Source of the DNA: Belnapia mucosa
GTDB lineage: Bacteria; Pseudomonadota; Alphaproteobacteria; Acetobacterales; Acetobacteraceae
Direction: 5' to 3'
Assembly: GCF_016775475.1 (NCBI RefSeq)
Contig: NZ_JAEUXJ010000005.1
Span: forward strand, 62,001 to 126,000
Length of the DNA: 64,000 bases
The notes under the pieces were generated by a model that was not told the DNA's origin, searched no databases, and saw nothing but the letters and a program-made list of their open reading frames with translations. Shown here in pieces: positions 48,441 to 58,254 of the stretch. The translations under genes and the position numbers were made by a program. The first letter of the stretch is position 1. Each line of letters starts with the position of its first letter.

Positions 48441-51400
48441 TCAGAAGCGGTTGTTGAGCCGGAGCAGCACCCGCGTCTCGTCGAAATTGGCCGCCTTGTC
48501 GTAGCGGAAGGCGCCGCCGATGCTGAGCTTCGGCGTCAGCGCATAGTCCAGATCGGCCCGGATGCCGCCGATCAGCCCGCTACGCGACTGGCCGGGGAAG
48601 CGGGCGACGATGGTGTTGTCGGCCCGCGCCGCCGCCTCGGCCTGGGCCTGCAGTGCGGCATTGGTCGGGAAGGCGTTGGAGGCATCCTCCCGCCAGTTCA
48701 CGTAGCCGATCGTCCCGCCGACCCGGTAGCTGAAGTCGCCGATGCGGCTGCGGTAGTCCAGCGGGACATTGATCGCGGTATAGGTCTGCGGGCTGTAATA
48801 GCCGCCCTGGCCATAGGTGAAGTAGCGCAGGTTCCGGTCGAAGCCGAAATAGACCAGGTCGAGGCCGGTGGTCAGCTCGGTATCGCCATCGCGGAGGATG
48901 GGGTAGCCGAAGCCCGCCCCGCCCTCGATCCGGCTGTTGCTGGCAACGCCGTCGCCCTCGTAGCGGGCATAGCCGCCGCCGGCATAGATGTAGCCGCGGC
49001 CGACCGGAATCTCGACCTGGCCGCGCCCGCCGCTGCGGGTCACGCCGCCCCAGAACCGCCCCTGCCGGCTGTCCTTGACGCCGGCCCAGGAGAGCAGGCT
49101 GTCGGTGATCGCCCGCCGCTCTGCGGTGAAGCGCAGGCGGAGATTGTCGGTCACCGCCGGGGCCAGTTCCACCCCGCCCAGCACATTGGTCGCGTGGAAG
49201 CCGAGCGGCGAGGTCCCGACATCGAGCTTCAGCCAGTCCGACGCCGTATAGCCGAGCGAGAGCCCGATGCCGGATGCGGTGCTGTTCGAATTGGCCGAGC
49301 CGCCGCCCAGCAGGTTGCTGCCGAAGCGCTGCCGCGTCGACGCGTCATTGCCAAGCCTGCCGCTGTCGATGGTCACCGGGCTGACCGTGGCACTCAGCCT
49401 GCCGCCGATCCCGCCCGGCGCGACCGAGGCGGTGACAGCGCCCGAGATCTCCTGCAGCCGGTCGATGCCGGCCGAGCCGGAGCGGGACCGGCCGCCGACC
49501 GTTGCCTGGAGGCGCGGCGCCGTCTGATCCTCGATCGCGGCAAGCTGGGTGGCGATGTCGCGCGCCACCGGATCGGCGGGCTGCGCCACGATTGGGCCGC
49601 GTGCCATCGGCGTCGTCATGCCGCCGCGGGCGAAGGGATTCTCCATGCCAGGGAAGGAGACCGGCTGTGCCGCACCGCCGGCCTGGGCGAGGACGGGCCG
49701 GCCCAGCTCCTGCTGGCGCTGTACCGCCGCCGTCTCCAGCGCCCGCCGCGCCCGGCTGTCCTGTCCGAAGGCGCGGGCCACGCGGGCTTCCAGCACCGTC
49801 GCCCGCGCATCCTGCGGGGCGAGCGCCAGGCCCTCGGCCACCAGCGCCTCGGCCCGCGCCCGGTCGCGCATGCCGATCGCCGCATCCACCGCGCTGCGCC
49901 GCGCATCGAGGTCGCGCGGGTCGCGCGCCAGCACCTCCTCGGCCACCAGCAGCGCCTCGCCCGGCCGGCGGGCGCCCTGGTAGAGCCGGGCCAGCGCGAG
50001 GCGCAGCTCCGGATTCTGCGGGTTGCCGGCCAGGGCCGGGCGCAGCCGTTCGAAGGCCTGGGCCTGGTCGCCCGCCTCGTTCAGCCGGTCGGCGGCGCGG
50101 ATGGCGATGCCGGTGCGGAGCGAGGCGAGGTCGCGCTTCTGGTCGGCCGGCAGGCTGGTCTGGTCGGCGGCATCGGCCAGCGCCGCCGCCTCCGCCTCCA
50201 GCCCCGCCCCCAGCAACGCGCTGGCAATGGCGAGCTGCGCCCGGCCGCCACCGCTGCGGTTCACCGTCTGGCCGATCCGCCCCGCCTCGGCGGCGCCGTA
50301 GCGGTCATTGGCATCGGCGAAGGCGCGAATGACGGCCGCCACGGTGGTGCCAGAGGGGTCGGGCCGTGCCGCCAGCATCAGCAGCCGCTGCCGCCCATCC
50401 AGGCCGCTGCCGGTGCCGAGCATGGCGGCGGCGCGCGCCACCTCCGCCTGGGTCCGCGCCCGCTGCTGCAGCCGCGCCATGTCCGGGCTGCGGCGGCCGG
50501 GCGGGATGCGGTTGACCAGAGCCTCGACATCGGCCGGGCGGCCATCCTCATCGGCGAAGAGCGCGGCGGCCATCAGCGTCTCGGGGCCGGCCTGGCGCAC
50601 CGCCAGCTCCTCGACCAGCGCCCGCCCCTCCCCGGCGCGGCCCTGCCGGCGCAGCGCGCGGGCAAGGTCGAGCCGCACCCAGGGGTCGGAGGGCGCGATC
50701 GCCATGGCGTTGCGCAGCAGGGCGCCGGCGATGCCGGGATCGCCGCTGCGCGCGGCTTCCTCGCGCAGCTGGGCCACCTGGGCATCGGCCGGGGACTGCA
50801 CCGGGCGCGGCTGGTTCACCGCCACGATCTCGGAGACCCGACCCTGGGCCCGGAGCGCCTGGTTCAGCCCCAGCTGGGCGGGCGCGAAACCGGGGCGGCG
50901 GGTGAGTGCGGTGCGGAAGCGCTGCTCCGCCGAGGCCGGGTCGTTGCGCTTCAGCGCCAGCTCGCCCAGCGCCACCTCGGCATCGGTCTTGTCCTCGGCC
51001 TCGCGCCGGACGGCGCGGCGCAGCACGGCATCGGCCTCATCAAGCTTGCCGGCGCGCAGCAGGGCGCGGCCCTCAGCCAGCTCGGCGCCGTAGCTGGCAC
51101 CGTCCAGCGCCCGCTGCCATTGCGCGGCGCGGGCCGGGTCGGCGGCGATGGCGCGCTCCAGCAGGGACCGTGCCTCGGCCGTCTTGCCCTCCCGCAGGCG
51201 GACGATGCCGAGGCCGCCTAGCGCATCGGCGTCATTGGGGTTGGCGGTCAGCGCGGTTTCGAATTGCCGGTTGGCGTCGCGCAGCCCGCCGCCCTCCAGC
51301 CGGGCGAAGCCCTCGCGCCGCGCATCGGCGCCCGGATCGGGCGGCGTGGCCGGCACGCGGGAGGCCTCGGCGCGGCGGCGCAGATCGGCATCCTCGGGGA

Positions 51401-52229
51401 AGCGCTGGAGGTAGTTGTCCACCTGCGGCGAGGCGGCGGGATCGCCGATGCCCCAGACCAGCGCCTGCCGCCAGGCGCGCCGTGCTTCGGCGCCGATGCC
51501 CGGCTGCTCGGCCAGTTCGGACAGGCGGCGGATGCCCTCGGCGCGGGTCTGCGGCTGGTACGTCAGGGTCTGCGCATAGGCGAGGCGGGCGCGGGCATCG
51601 GCATTCGGCCGCTCGGCCAGGCGCTGCAGGCCGGTCGTGCCCTCCCGCGCGCCGGCATCGGTGCCGGCCAGGGTCTGGTAGTATTCGAGGGCGAATTGCT
51701 CCGGCGGCCCCTCCCGCCCGAACAGGCTGCGGTAGCGGGCGGCGGCATCGGCCGCCTTGCCATCACGAGCCAACTGCCGGGCGGCATCGAGCGCGGAGCG
51801 GTCAATGGTCGCCCCCCGCACCGCGCTGTCCACCTGGGCCCGCTGCTCCTCCGTGCCGCCGGCGGCGCGGAGCCGGGTGAGATAGGCCGCGGCGGCGGTG
51901 CGGTTGTCGCGCGCCGCCTCGATCCGCGCGGCGACCGCCAACGCATTCGCATTGCGCGGATCGGCCGCCAGGGCCCGCTCGATCGAGGAGGCAGCGAGAT
52001 CGGCGCGGTCCTGGCTCAGCCAGCGCTCCGCCTGGCGGATGAGGAGGTCGACCCCGGCCCGGGTCTGGGCCGGGGCCGCGGCGACGAGGCTGGGCTGGGC
52101 CGGCGGTTCCGGCGTCTGGGCCGCAGGAGTCGGGGGTGCGGCAGTCGGGGCCGGCGTCTGCGCCAGCCCGGCCAGCGGTGCCGCCAGCCCGGCAAGGGTC
52201 AGGGCCCAAGGTGCAAGCGGCTTCCGCAT
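48441..52229 (-). CDS. bcsC: Cellulose synthase outer-membrane subunit BcsC
   Basis: BcsC exports the glucan chain through the periplasm and outer membrane. The 1262-residue protein has a signal peptide (WALTLAGLAAPLAGLAQ), then about 850 residues of TPR helices (for example DRADLAASSIERALAADPRN and DADALGGLGIVRLREGKTAE). The C-terminal 330 residues are the BCSC_C beta-barrel domain (TDNLRLRFTAERRAITDSLL, KDSRQGRFWGGVTRSG), ending in Phe as outer-membrane barrels do. ATG 52229 is 2 bases after the bcsAB stop; an open frame further upstream runs inside bcsAB. Confidence 0.95.
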   Translation of the reverse strand: MRKPLAPWALTLAGLAAPLAGLAQTPAPTAAPPTPAAQTPEPPAQPSLVAAAPAQTRAGVDLLIRQAERWLSQDRADLAASSIERALAADPRNANALAVAARIEAARDNRTAAAAYLTRLRAAGGTEEQRAQVDSAVRGATIDRSALDAARQLARDGKAADAAARYRSLFGREGPPEQFALEYYQTLAGTDAGAREGTTGLQRLAERPNADARARLAYAQTLTYQPQTRAEGIRRLSELAEQPGIGAEARRAWRQALVWGIGDPAASPQVDNYLQRFPEDADLRRRAEASRVPATPPDPGADARREGFARLEGGGLRDANRQFETALTANPNDADALGGLGIVRLREGKTAEARSLLERAIAADPARAAQWQRALDGASYGAELAEGRALLRAGKLDEADAVLRRAVRREAEDKTDAEVALGELALKRNDPASAEQRFRTALTRRPGFAPAQLGLNQALRAQGRVSEIVAVNQPRPVQSPADAQVAQLREEAARSGDPGIAGALLRNAMAIAPSDPWVRLDLARALRRQGRAGEGRALVEELAVRQAGPETLMAAALFADEDGRPADVEALVNRIPPGRRSPDMARLQQRARTQAEVARAAAMLGTGSGLDGRQRLLMLAARPDPSGTTVAAVIRAFADANDRYGAAEAGRIGQTVNRSGGGRAQLAIASALLGAGLEAEAAALADAADQTSLPADQKRDLASLRTGIAIRAADRLNEAGDQAQAFERLRPALAGNPQNPELRLALARLYQGARRPGEALLVAEEVLARDPRDLDARRSAVDAAIGMRDRARAEALVAEGLALAPQDARATVLEARVARAFGQDSRARRALETAAVQRQQELGRPVLAQAGGAAQPVSFPGMENPFARGGMTTPMARGPIVAQPADPVARDIATQLAAIEDQTAPRLQATVGGRSRSGSAGIDRLQEISGAVTASVAPGGIGGRLSATVSPVTIDSGRLGNDASTRQRFGSNLLGGGSANSNSTASGIGLSLGYTASDWLKLDVGTSPLGFHATNVLGGVELAPAVTDNLRLRFTAERRAITDSLLSWAGVKDSRQGRFWGGVTRSGGRGQVEIPVGRGYIYAGGGYARYEGDGVASNSRIEGGAGFGYPILRDGDTELTTGLDLVYFGFDRNLRYFTYGQGGYYSPQTYTAINVPLDYRSRIGDFSYRVGGTIGYVNWREDASNAFPTNAALQAQAEAAARADNTIVARFPGQSRSGLIGGIRADLDYALTPKLSIGGAFRYDKAANFDETRVLLRLNNRF

Positions 52230-52231
52230 CG

Positions 52232-55200
52232 TCAATGCGCCTTCTCGACCGGCGTGCGCGCCCGGAGCCGCATCGCCGCACGGCGCCGCAGCATCCAGTA
52301 GAAGGATCCGCCCATGGCGAAGGCGGCCGCCAGCAGCAGCAGCATCGCCCGTTCCGGATGGTTGCCCATCCAGACCTGCGGCAGGAGCCACCAGGGCAGG
52401 TCGCCCACATCGTAATGCGGCATGGCGGTATAGGCGGCGACTGGGCCGCCGGACATGACGACGACATCGCCCTGGATGCGGCGGGACTGCACCGGGTCGC
52501 GCATCGCCCCGGCCATCGCCGCCAGCGCCGCCTGGCTGGCGCCGGTGATGGCAACGATGGAGCGACCGGATTGCAGCGGGCTCTCGGCGCCGATGATGGC
52601 GCCCAGCCCCTCCCCGCCATCCGACAGGGCGGCGGCGGCGCGGTTGCGATCGGCACGCGACGGCGCGCCGAGGAAGACCGCCCGCACATCCTGCAACATG
52701 TCCGGCAGGGCGAGCACCAGCCGCTCGCCTTCCAGCTTCACCGGCGTTTCCTTCAGCAGGGTATTCAGCGCCGGCGAGCGGCCGAGCGGCCCGACCACCA
52801 GCAGGTCCCGCCCCGCAACGGATTGCAGCGCATTGGCATGCACCACCTGCAACCCGGTCGCCGGCAGGCCGACGATGACCGAAAGCTGGCCGATCAGGTC
52901 GAGGAAGAGCTGCATCTCGGTCGCGCTCGGCCGCTCCGGCAGCACCGCGGCGGTGCCGGAGAGATCGGCATAGCGGGTGAAGGGGAAGCCGGCCGAGGCG
53001 AAGAAGCCGAGATTGGGCATCCGCGCATGGCGGTGGATGCGGCGGAGATCGATGGTGCTGTCCGGCTCCACCGAGGCCCGCAGATCGCCCGGCGTCGCCA
53101 CGCATTCGCCGCGCGCCAGCGGCCGCATGTCGAAGCGAAGCTGCAGCTCGTCGCGGCCGAGCAGCAGGTAGGGCGGCACCGTCGCGCTGCCGCTGCGGAT
53201 CTCCGGATCGCCGAAGATGCGGCGGCGGATCTCCTCGAAGGGCCACCACAGCTCCCCGGGCGAAAGCGGCAGCGAGCGCAGATAGGCCTCGGAGACGGAG
53301 ACATCGAGCCGCGAGGCGGCGATGTCGATCACTGGCCCTGGCGGGGCGCGGAAGCGAAGATCGACCGGGAAGCCGCGATTGCGCCAGGTGAAGATGTCCG
53401 GCGAGGTCCGCAGTGGGACGCGGATCGGCGCCGGCGCATAGCCGCTGCCCTGCAATTCCTGCCGCTCGACCAGGCTGCCGAGGGTGACCACGCGGTCGGT
53501 CGCCACCCATCGCGGCGAATCATAGGGCTGGCGCGGCGCGATGGTCGGCGGCGCGACGCGGGCCATCTCGCCGGCCAGGGCGGCGCGGCCGACCGCGAGC
53601 GCGCTGGCCGCAGCAGAGACTTCCGCTTCGGTTCGCCCGCCCAACACCAGCAGCGTGCCATAGCTGTCATTCGGGTTGGCGACCATGGCGATGGTCGGCC
53701 CCTCGAAGCGGGGCAGGGCGAGGCCCGGCACGGCATCGGCCCCGACCGCGATCACCAGCGCATCGCCCCGGGTCGGCGGGGCACGCTCCACCGGGAAGGT
53801 CGCGCCGCGGTAATCCGCCTGCACCGCGAACCAGGAGGAAGCGATGGCGGCGGCGCGCAGCCCGGCCGGGCCGGTGCCCTCGGCCAGCACCACCGGCAGG
53901 GTCAGCATCCCGCGCAGCACCCGCCGGTCGAAGAGCGGTTCGGGCAGGCGGGCCAGGTCGCGCTGCGGCGGCAGCCGCTCGATCCTCATCGCCACCGTCG
54001 AGAGGTCGGAGACGGTGGCCCAGAGGAGGCCCGAGAGCGGGTCGTTGCACTCCACCGCATAGCGACCGGAGAAGCGGAAATTCAGCCGGTTGATCTCGCT
54101 GAAGAAGAGCGGGTCAAGCGGGAATTCGAGCGGGCCGAAGGCCTGCCGCGCCGGATCGACCGGGATGGTGCCGACATACTGCTCATTCAGGGAGATGGCG
54201 ATCTGCGAGAGCGATGGGATCAGCGCCGGCGAGGTGCCGCCGGAGACGGACAGCTTCGCCTCGGTCACAACCTCATCGGCGCGCAGGCCGAATTGCACGC
54301 CCTGGAGGTCGGACACGCCGCGCAACTGCATCGGCCCGCCGAGGCCAAGCTCGCGCAGCGTCGGGCGGATCTCCCGCACGCCATCGACGGCATCGGTGAA
54401 GCCCGGCCGGGCCGGCGCTGCGGCTGCGGGCGGCGGCGCCAGGGAGGGCAATGCCGCCGGGCCTTGCGCCAGCGCCGCTGGCGCCGAGAGCAGCAGGGCG
54501 GCGAGCGCGGCACCTGCCACCGAGGCAGCGCGCCGGCGCGGCTCCACCACGTCGGAGACGCGGGCCGGGGCAGCCGCCGCGGCCGGGCCTGGCCGCTGCA
54601 CGGATTTGGTCGGGAAGGCGATACGGTATTTGCGGAACACGGCATCGGCAGTCGCCAGCACCACATTCAGCAGGGAGCGCAGTGGCCGGTCCACCGGCCA
54701 GTCGTCCCAGTGCAGCCAGGCATCCGGCCGGCCGAAGAAGACGCGGGCGACAGCGGCCTCATCGGCCAGGGTCTCGACCACAAAGCGCAGGAAGACCTCG
54801 TCATCCACCCAGCGCAGAACCTCGGCCTGCACCTCGATCACCTCGCCGCAGGTCTCGAAGGCGATGGTCGCGCGGTCGCCATCGGCGGTGCCGAGCGGCC
54901 GGGCCAGGGTGATGCGGGCACCGGAGAGGGAGATGTTCGAGCTATGCGCCTTGATAGTCTCGCCACTGGCCAGCCTGAGGGTGGCCGGCACCACCGCATC
55001 GGTCCGGGCGCGGACGCGCATCTGCTCCCTCTCACGCCCCACCGCCACCGCGGCCGAGGCGGGGATGACGCAGAGCGCCGCCCAGATGGTGTTCAGCAGA
55101 TAGGCGCGGAATTGCAGGGTGGAGCTGTCGGTGATGATGATGCCGACGATGCCGATGACGAGGCCGACCAGCAGCAGCCCGGTGAGGATCACCATGGCCA

Positions 55201-56710
55201 TCACGGTCGGCAGGTCGAGATAGCCTTCCTCCACCATGCCGCCCTTGTCGGTGACGTTGAACTTGCCCTTGGTCGGGTCCCAGAGCGTCTTGAAGGTCAC
55301 CGGGATGAGCTGCCAGGCGAGCGAGGCTTCATAGATTTCCGACCAGAAGGAATGGCGGTGCCGCCCGTTCAGCCGCGCCGTGGTGGCGACCGCATGGAAC
55401 ATGTGCGATCCGGCATAGGCGATGATGCCCAAGGGGCTCGCCGCGATCACGCTCTCGCCAAAGAACAGGAAGGCGAGCGGCGAGGTGAGGAAGATCAGGC
55501 GCGGGATGGCGAAGAGGAAGCCGAAGCCGCCCATGAAGTAGCAAAGCCGCTGCCACCAGCCGAGGCCCTCGGCCACGATGGTCTTCTCCAGCCGCATGAT
55601 CTGCATCATGCCGCGCGCCCAGCGCATCCGCTGCCCGACATGCAGCGAGAGCCGCTCCGTCGCCAGGCCCGAGGCCAGCGGCAGGCGGATATAGGCGGTG
55701 TGCCAGCCGCGCTTCTGCATCAGCAGGGAGCAGTGGCAGTCCTCGGTGACGGTGATGTGCGGCACGCCACCCACTTCCTCGAGCGCGGTGCGGCGGATGA
55801 CGGCGCAGGACCCGCAGAAGAAGGCGGCGTTCCAGAGGTCATTGCCCGGCTGGATGGCGCCGTAGAACAGCAAGCCCTCATTCGGCACCGGCCGCTTGCG
55901 GGCCAGGTTCCGCTCGAACGGGTCGGGCGAATAGAAATAGTGCGGCGTCTGCACCATGGAGATCCGCGCATCCCGCACCAGCCAGCCGACCGTGAGCTGG
56001 AGGAAGGCCCGCGTCGGGGCATGGTCGCAGTCGAAGATGGCGATGAACTCGCCCTTGGTGTGGCGCAGGGCGTGGTTGATGTTGCCGGCCTTGGCGCCCT
56101 TGTTGTCGGGGCGGATGACGTAGCCGCAGCCGCAATCCTCGGCGAATTTGCGGAATTCGGGGCGGCGGCCGTCATCCAGGATGTAGACGTTCAGCTTGTC
56201 CCGCGGCCAGTCCATGTTCATCGCCGCCAGCACGGTCGGCCGCACCAGGTCGAGCGATTCGTTGTAGGACGGGACATAGACATCGATGCTCGGCCAGAGC
56301 GCCGGATCGGCCGGCAGCGGCACCGGCTTGCGGTCGAGCGGCCAGGAGGTCTGTAGGTAAGACAGCGCCATCAGCAGGCCGGCATAGAGCTCGGCCAGGA
56401 ACAGCATCACGCCCAGCACGGTCTGCAGGATGCTGTCGAATTCCAACGTCTCGGTGGCGCGCCAGAACAGGTAGCGGAAGGTGATGGTGATCGACATCAC
56501 CACCAGCACCAGCCCGATCCGCCGCGAGGCAAAGCGGTTCAGCACCAGGAAGACCAGGATGCCGGTGGCGGTCAGCAGCGCCTGCTGCTCGGCATCCATC
56601 GGCAGGGTGATGTAGGTGGCGCAGCCGAACAGGCCGAGGCCGATCAGCACGGCGCGGAGCGCCCGGGCACGCAGGCTCGGGGGCGCCGGGAAGCTGGCGG
56701 CGGCGCTCAT
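52232..56710 (-). CDS. bcsAB: Fused cellulose synthase BcsA-BcsB
   Basis: This 1492-residue polypeptide joins the catalytic and periplasmic subunits, as in Komagataeibacter AcsAB. BcsA (about 1-720) has GT2 motifs Asp179-Asp180-Gly, Asp227-Cys-Asp229, FFCGSCAVIRR, Thr322-Glu-Asp324 and Gln360-Arg-Met-Arg-Trp364, membrane helices on both sides, and a PilZ domain with RxxxR at 561-565 and NISLSG at 592-597 for cyclic-di-GMP activation. BcsB (about 770-1470) has carbohydrate-binding and flavodoxin-like parts and a final membrane helix. Between them lies a signal-like segment ending ALAQG (Gln749). It overlaps bcsQ by 4 bases. Confidence 0.95.
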   Translation of the reverse strand: MSAAASFPAPPSLRARALRAVLIGLGLFGCATYITLPMDAEQQALLTATGILVFLVLNRFASRRIGLVLVVMSITITFRYLFWRATETLEFDSILQTVLGVMLFLAELYAGLLMALSYLQTSWPLDRKPVPLPADPALWPSIDVYVPSYNESLDLVRPTVLAAMNMDWPRDKLNVYILDDGRRPEFRKFAEDCGCGYVIRPDNKGAKAGNINHALRHTKGEFIAIFDCDHAPTRAFLQLTVGWLVRDARISMVQTPHYFYSPDPFERNLARKRPVPNEGLLFYGAIQPGNDLWNAAFFCGSCAVIRRTALEEVGGVPHITVTEDCHCSLLMQKRGWHTAYIRLPLASGLATERLSLHVGQRMRWARGMMQIMRLEKTIVAEGLGWWQRLCYFMGGFGFLFAIPRLIFLTSPLAFLFFGESVIAASPLGIIAYAGSHMFHAVATTARLNGRHRHSFWSEIYEASLAWQLIPVTFKTLWDPTKGKFNVTDKGGMVEEGYLDLPTVMAMVILTGLLLVGLVIGIVGIIITDSSTLQFRAYLLNTIWAALCVIPASAAVAVGREREQMRVRARTDAVVPATLRLASGETIKAHSSNISLSGARITLARPLGTADGDRATIAFETCGEVIEVQAEVLRWVDDEVFLRFVVETLADEAAVARVFFGRPDAWLHWDDWPVDRPLRSLLNVVLATADAVFRKYRIAFPTKSVQRPGPAAAAAPARVSDVVEPRRRAASVAGAALAALLLSAPAALAQGPAALPSLAPPPAAAAPARPGFTDAVDGVREIRPTLRELGLGGPMQLRGVSDLQGVQFGLRADEVVTEAKLSVSGGTSPALIPSLSQIAISLNEQYVGTIPVDPARQAFGPLEFPLDPLFFSEINRLNFRFSGRYAVECNDPLSGLLWATVSDLSTVAMRIERLPPQRDLARLPEPLFDRRVLRGMLTLPVVLAEGTGPAGLRAAAIASSWFAVQADYRGATFPVERAPPTRGDALVIAVGADAVPGLALPRFEGPTIAMVANPNDSYGTLLVLGGRTEAEVSAAASALAVGRAALAGEMARVAPPTIAPRQPYDSPRWVATDRVVTLGSLVERQELQGSGYAPAPIRVPLRTSPDIFTWRNRGFPVDLRFRAPPGPVIDIAASRLDVSVSEAYLRSLPLSPGELWWPFEEIRRRIFGDPEIRSGSATVPPYLLLGRDELQLRFDMRPLARGECVATPGDLRASVEPDSTIDLRRIHRHARMPNLGFFASAGFPFTRYADLSGTAAVLPERPSATEMQLFLDLIGQLSVIVGLPATGLQVVHANALQSVAGRDLLVVGPLGRSPALNTLLKETPVKLEGERLVLALPDMLQDVRAVFLGAPSRADRNRAAAALSDGGEGLGAIIGAESPLQSGRSIVAITGASQAALAAMAGAMRDPVQSRRIQGDVVVMSGGPVAAYTAMPHYDVGDLPWWLLPQVWMGNHPERAMLLLLAAAFAMGGSFYWMLRRRAAMRLRARTPVEKAH

Positions 56711-57528
56711 CGCAGGCCCCAATCGGCCAGGGCCGAGAAGCCGCCGCGGCGGCGCGCCCCCGGCAGTGGCAGGCGCAGCCGGGCGGCGATGGCATCGGTG
56801 ACGGCGTGCAGATCCTCGGCGCCGGGCCCGTCCCGGTCCTCCAGCAGCATGCGCTTGTCGGCCAGCGCCTCGGCGACCGCATCGTCGCGGCAGACCGCGC
56901 CGATCAGCCGGGTGCCGAGCGCCTGGGCCGCGCCGTCGAAGACCGCGCTGGCCAGCGGCGCATCGAGATCCACCTGGTTCAGCACCACCACCGCCTTCTC
57001 GCCCGCCCGCGCCGCCAGCCTTCCGCGGCCGAGCCAGCGATTGGAGATGATCTGCGGAATTTGCGCCGCGCTCGCGGCATCGGCCAGCAGCACCACCACC
57101 ATCAGGTCGATCATGGGTAGCAGCGCGCTCATTGCCGGGGTCGGGCCCGGCGGGTTGTCGAGGATGACCACCTGGTCGGGATCGGCCAGCATCTCCCGCA
57201 CCGGCGCGGCCAGCAGCTCCGGCTCGGCATGCAGGGCTTGGGCGGTCTCCAGCGCGGTCAGCGGATCGACCGTGCCATAGGGCAGCAGGCGCACGCCGAC
57301 CGGCGTCTCCACCATCGCCTGGCGCCAGGCGGTCTGGCGGGTGATGGCCCCGAGGAAGCCAGCCTCCTCGCGCAGTGGCAGGCCGAATTGCAGACGCAGC
57401 GCATTCTGCGGGTCGAGGTCGATGGCGAGGACGCGATGGCTGCGGGCGGCCAGCAACGCCGCGACATGCGCGGCGAGGGTGGTCTTCCCGACACCGCCTT
57501 TGGGCGAGACGAAGGCGATCAACGGCAT
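56707..57528 (-). CDS. bcsQ: Cellulose biosynthesis ParA-like ATPase BcsQ
   Basis: This 273-residue protein is a MinD/ParA-type ATPase with the deviant Walker A SPKGGVGKTTLAAHVAALLA at the N-terminus, switch I-like IDLDPQNALRLQFGLPL, and Walker B-like VVILDNPPGPTPAM. BcsQ/YhjQ places cellulose synthase at the cell pole in enterobacteria. ATG 57528 lies 16 bases after the proline-rich gene. Its stop overlaps bcsAB. Confidence 0.92.
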   Translation of the reverse strand: MPLIAFVSPKGGVGKTTLAAHVAALLAARSHRVLAIDLDPQNALRLQFGLPLREEAGFLGAITRQTAWRQAMVETPVGVRLLPYGTVDPLTALETAQALHAEPELLAAPVREMLADPDQVVILDNPPGPTPAMSALLPMIDLMVVVLLADAASAAQIPQIISNRWLGRGRLAARAGEKAVVVLNQVDLDAPLASAVFDGAAQALGTRLIGAVCRDDAVAEALADKRMLLEDRDGPGAEDLHAVTDAIAARLRLPLPGARRRGGFSALADWGLR

Positions 57529-57544
57529 GGTCGAGGGCGGCCCT

Positions 57545-58060
57545 TCAGCCTGGCCAGGCGCGGCGCGGCATGGCGCCCCGCGGTGGTGGGGATGGCATGG
57601 CGCGTGGCGGAGCGGCCGCGGGGGCTGGTGCCGAGGCGGCGGCATTCAGCGCCGACATGGCGGAGCGCGGCACGCGGCGTGGAGTGACGGCTGGCGGCGC
57701 GGTCACCGGCTGCGGCTCAGTGGCCTGCACCGGCGCGGGACTGAGTTCCTCCAACATGCGGAAACGGTGCGGCGCGGCCGGGACCGGAGGCGGCGGTGCC
57801 TGCCGGACCGCAACCGGGACTGCGGCCATGGGTAGCGGCTCGGGCTCCGGTTCCGGCGGCGCCACGGCGACGGCCATGGTCATGACCGGCTCCGGTACGG
57901 GCTCCGGTGCGGGGGCCGCCACGGCCTGCTGCTCTGGCTCGGGGTCCGGCTCTGGTTCCGACAGGATCGGCACGGGGTCGATCCCGACGGGCGCGAAGGG
58001 AAGGTAGCGAAATGCCCGCAGGTCGCAGGCAGCAGCCACCCTTGCGACTTCACGCTCCAC
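57545..58060 (-). CDS. Proline-rich protein at head of bcs operon
   Basis: This 171-residue protein starts GTG 58060 with a short conserved-looking block (VARVAAACDLRAFRYLPFAP) and continues as Pro/Glu/Ala-rich low complexity (for example EPEPDPEPE and APPEPEPEPLPM). There is no signal peptide or membrane helix. In other cellulose operons proline-rich proteins of unknown or scaffold function (BcsO, CcpA/BcsH) occupy the same place, but I see no alignable domain, so the link is by context only. An antisense Gly/Ser frame over this gene is an artefact of the repeats. Confidence 0.7.
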   Translation of the reverse strand: MEREVARVAAACDLRAFRYLPFAPVGIDPVPILSEPEPDPEPEQQAVAAPAPEPVPEPVMTMAVAVAPPEPEPEPLPMAAVPVAVRQAPPPPVPAAPHRFRMLEELSPAPVQATEPQPVTAPPAVTPRRVPRSAMSALNAAASAPAPAAAPPRAMPSPPPRGAMPRRAWPG

Positions 58061-58254
58061 GGTCGAGCTGTCCCCTTAGCAATATGTTCACAGTGTAGTG
58101 CCTAAATGCAGACATCACCATGCCGGCAACTCCATTTCCCACTTCTTAGCTTCGCGCTGTGGCTTCGCATGGTCGGTGCAACCTTTCCCATTGCGCGAGA
58201 TGGTGGGATAGAATACATCCTCCAGTAGAATTAGTGCGCTTGGAGTTCACCGCC

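Noticed and set aside
52136..56356. Open frame of over 1,400 codons on the plus strand opposite bcsAB/bcsC
   Set aside because: It is antisense to clearly recognisable genes. In GC-rich DNA stop codons are rare on the opposite strand. Its translation is Arg/Gly/Ala-rich with no domains.
57375..58007. Gly/Ser/Thr-rich repeat protein frame on the plus strand
   Set aside because: It is the antisense image of the Pro/Glu-rich gene at the head of the bcs operon; the minus-strand frame has a start and fits the operon.
58191..58219. TTGCGC-17-TACATC as promoter for the 45-residue ORF
   Set aside because: The -10 box matches only four of six bases and nothing else supports it, so it is not listed as a feature.
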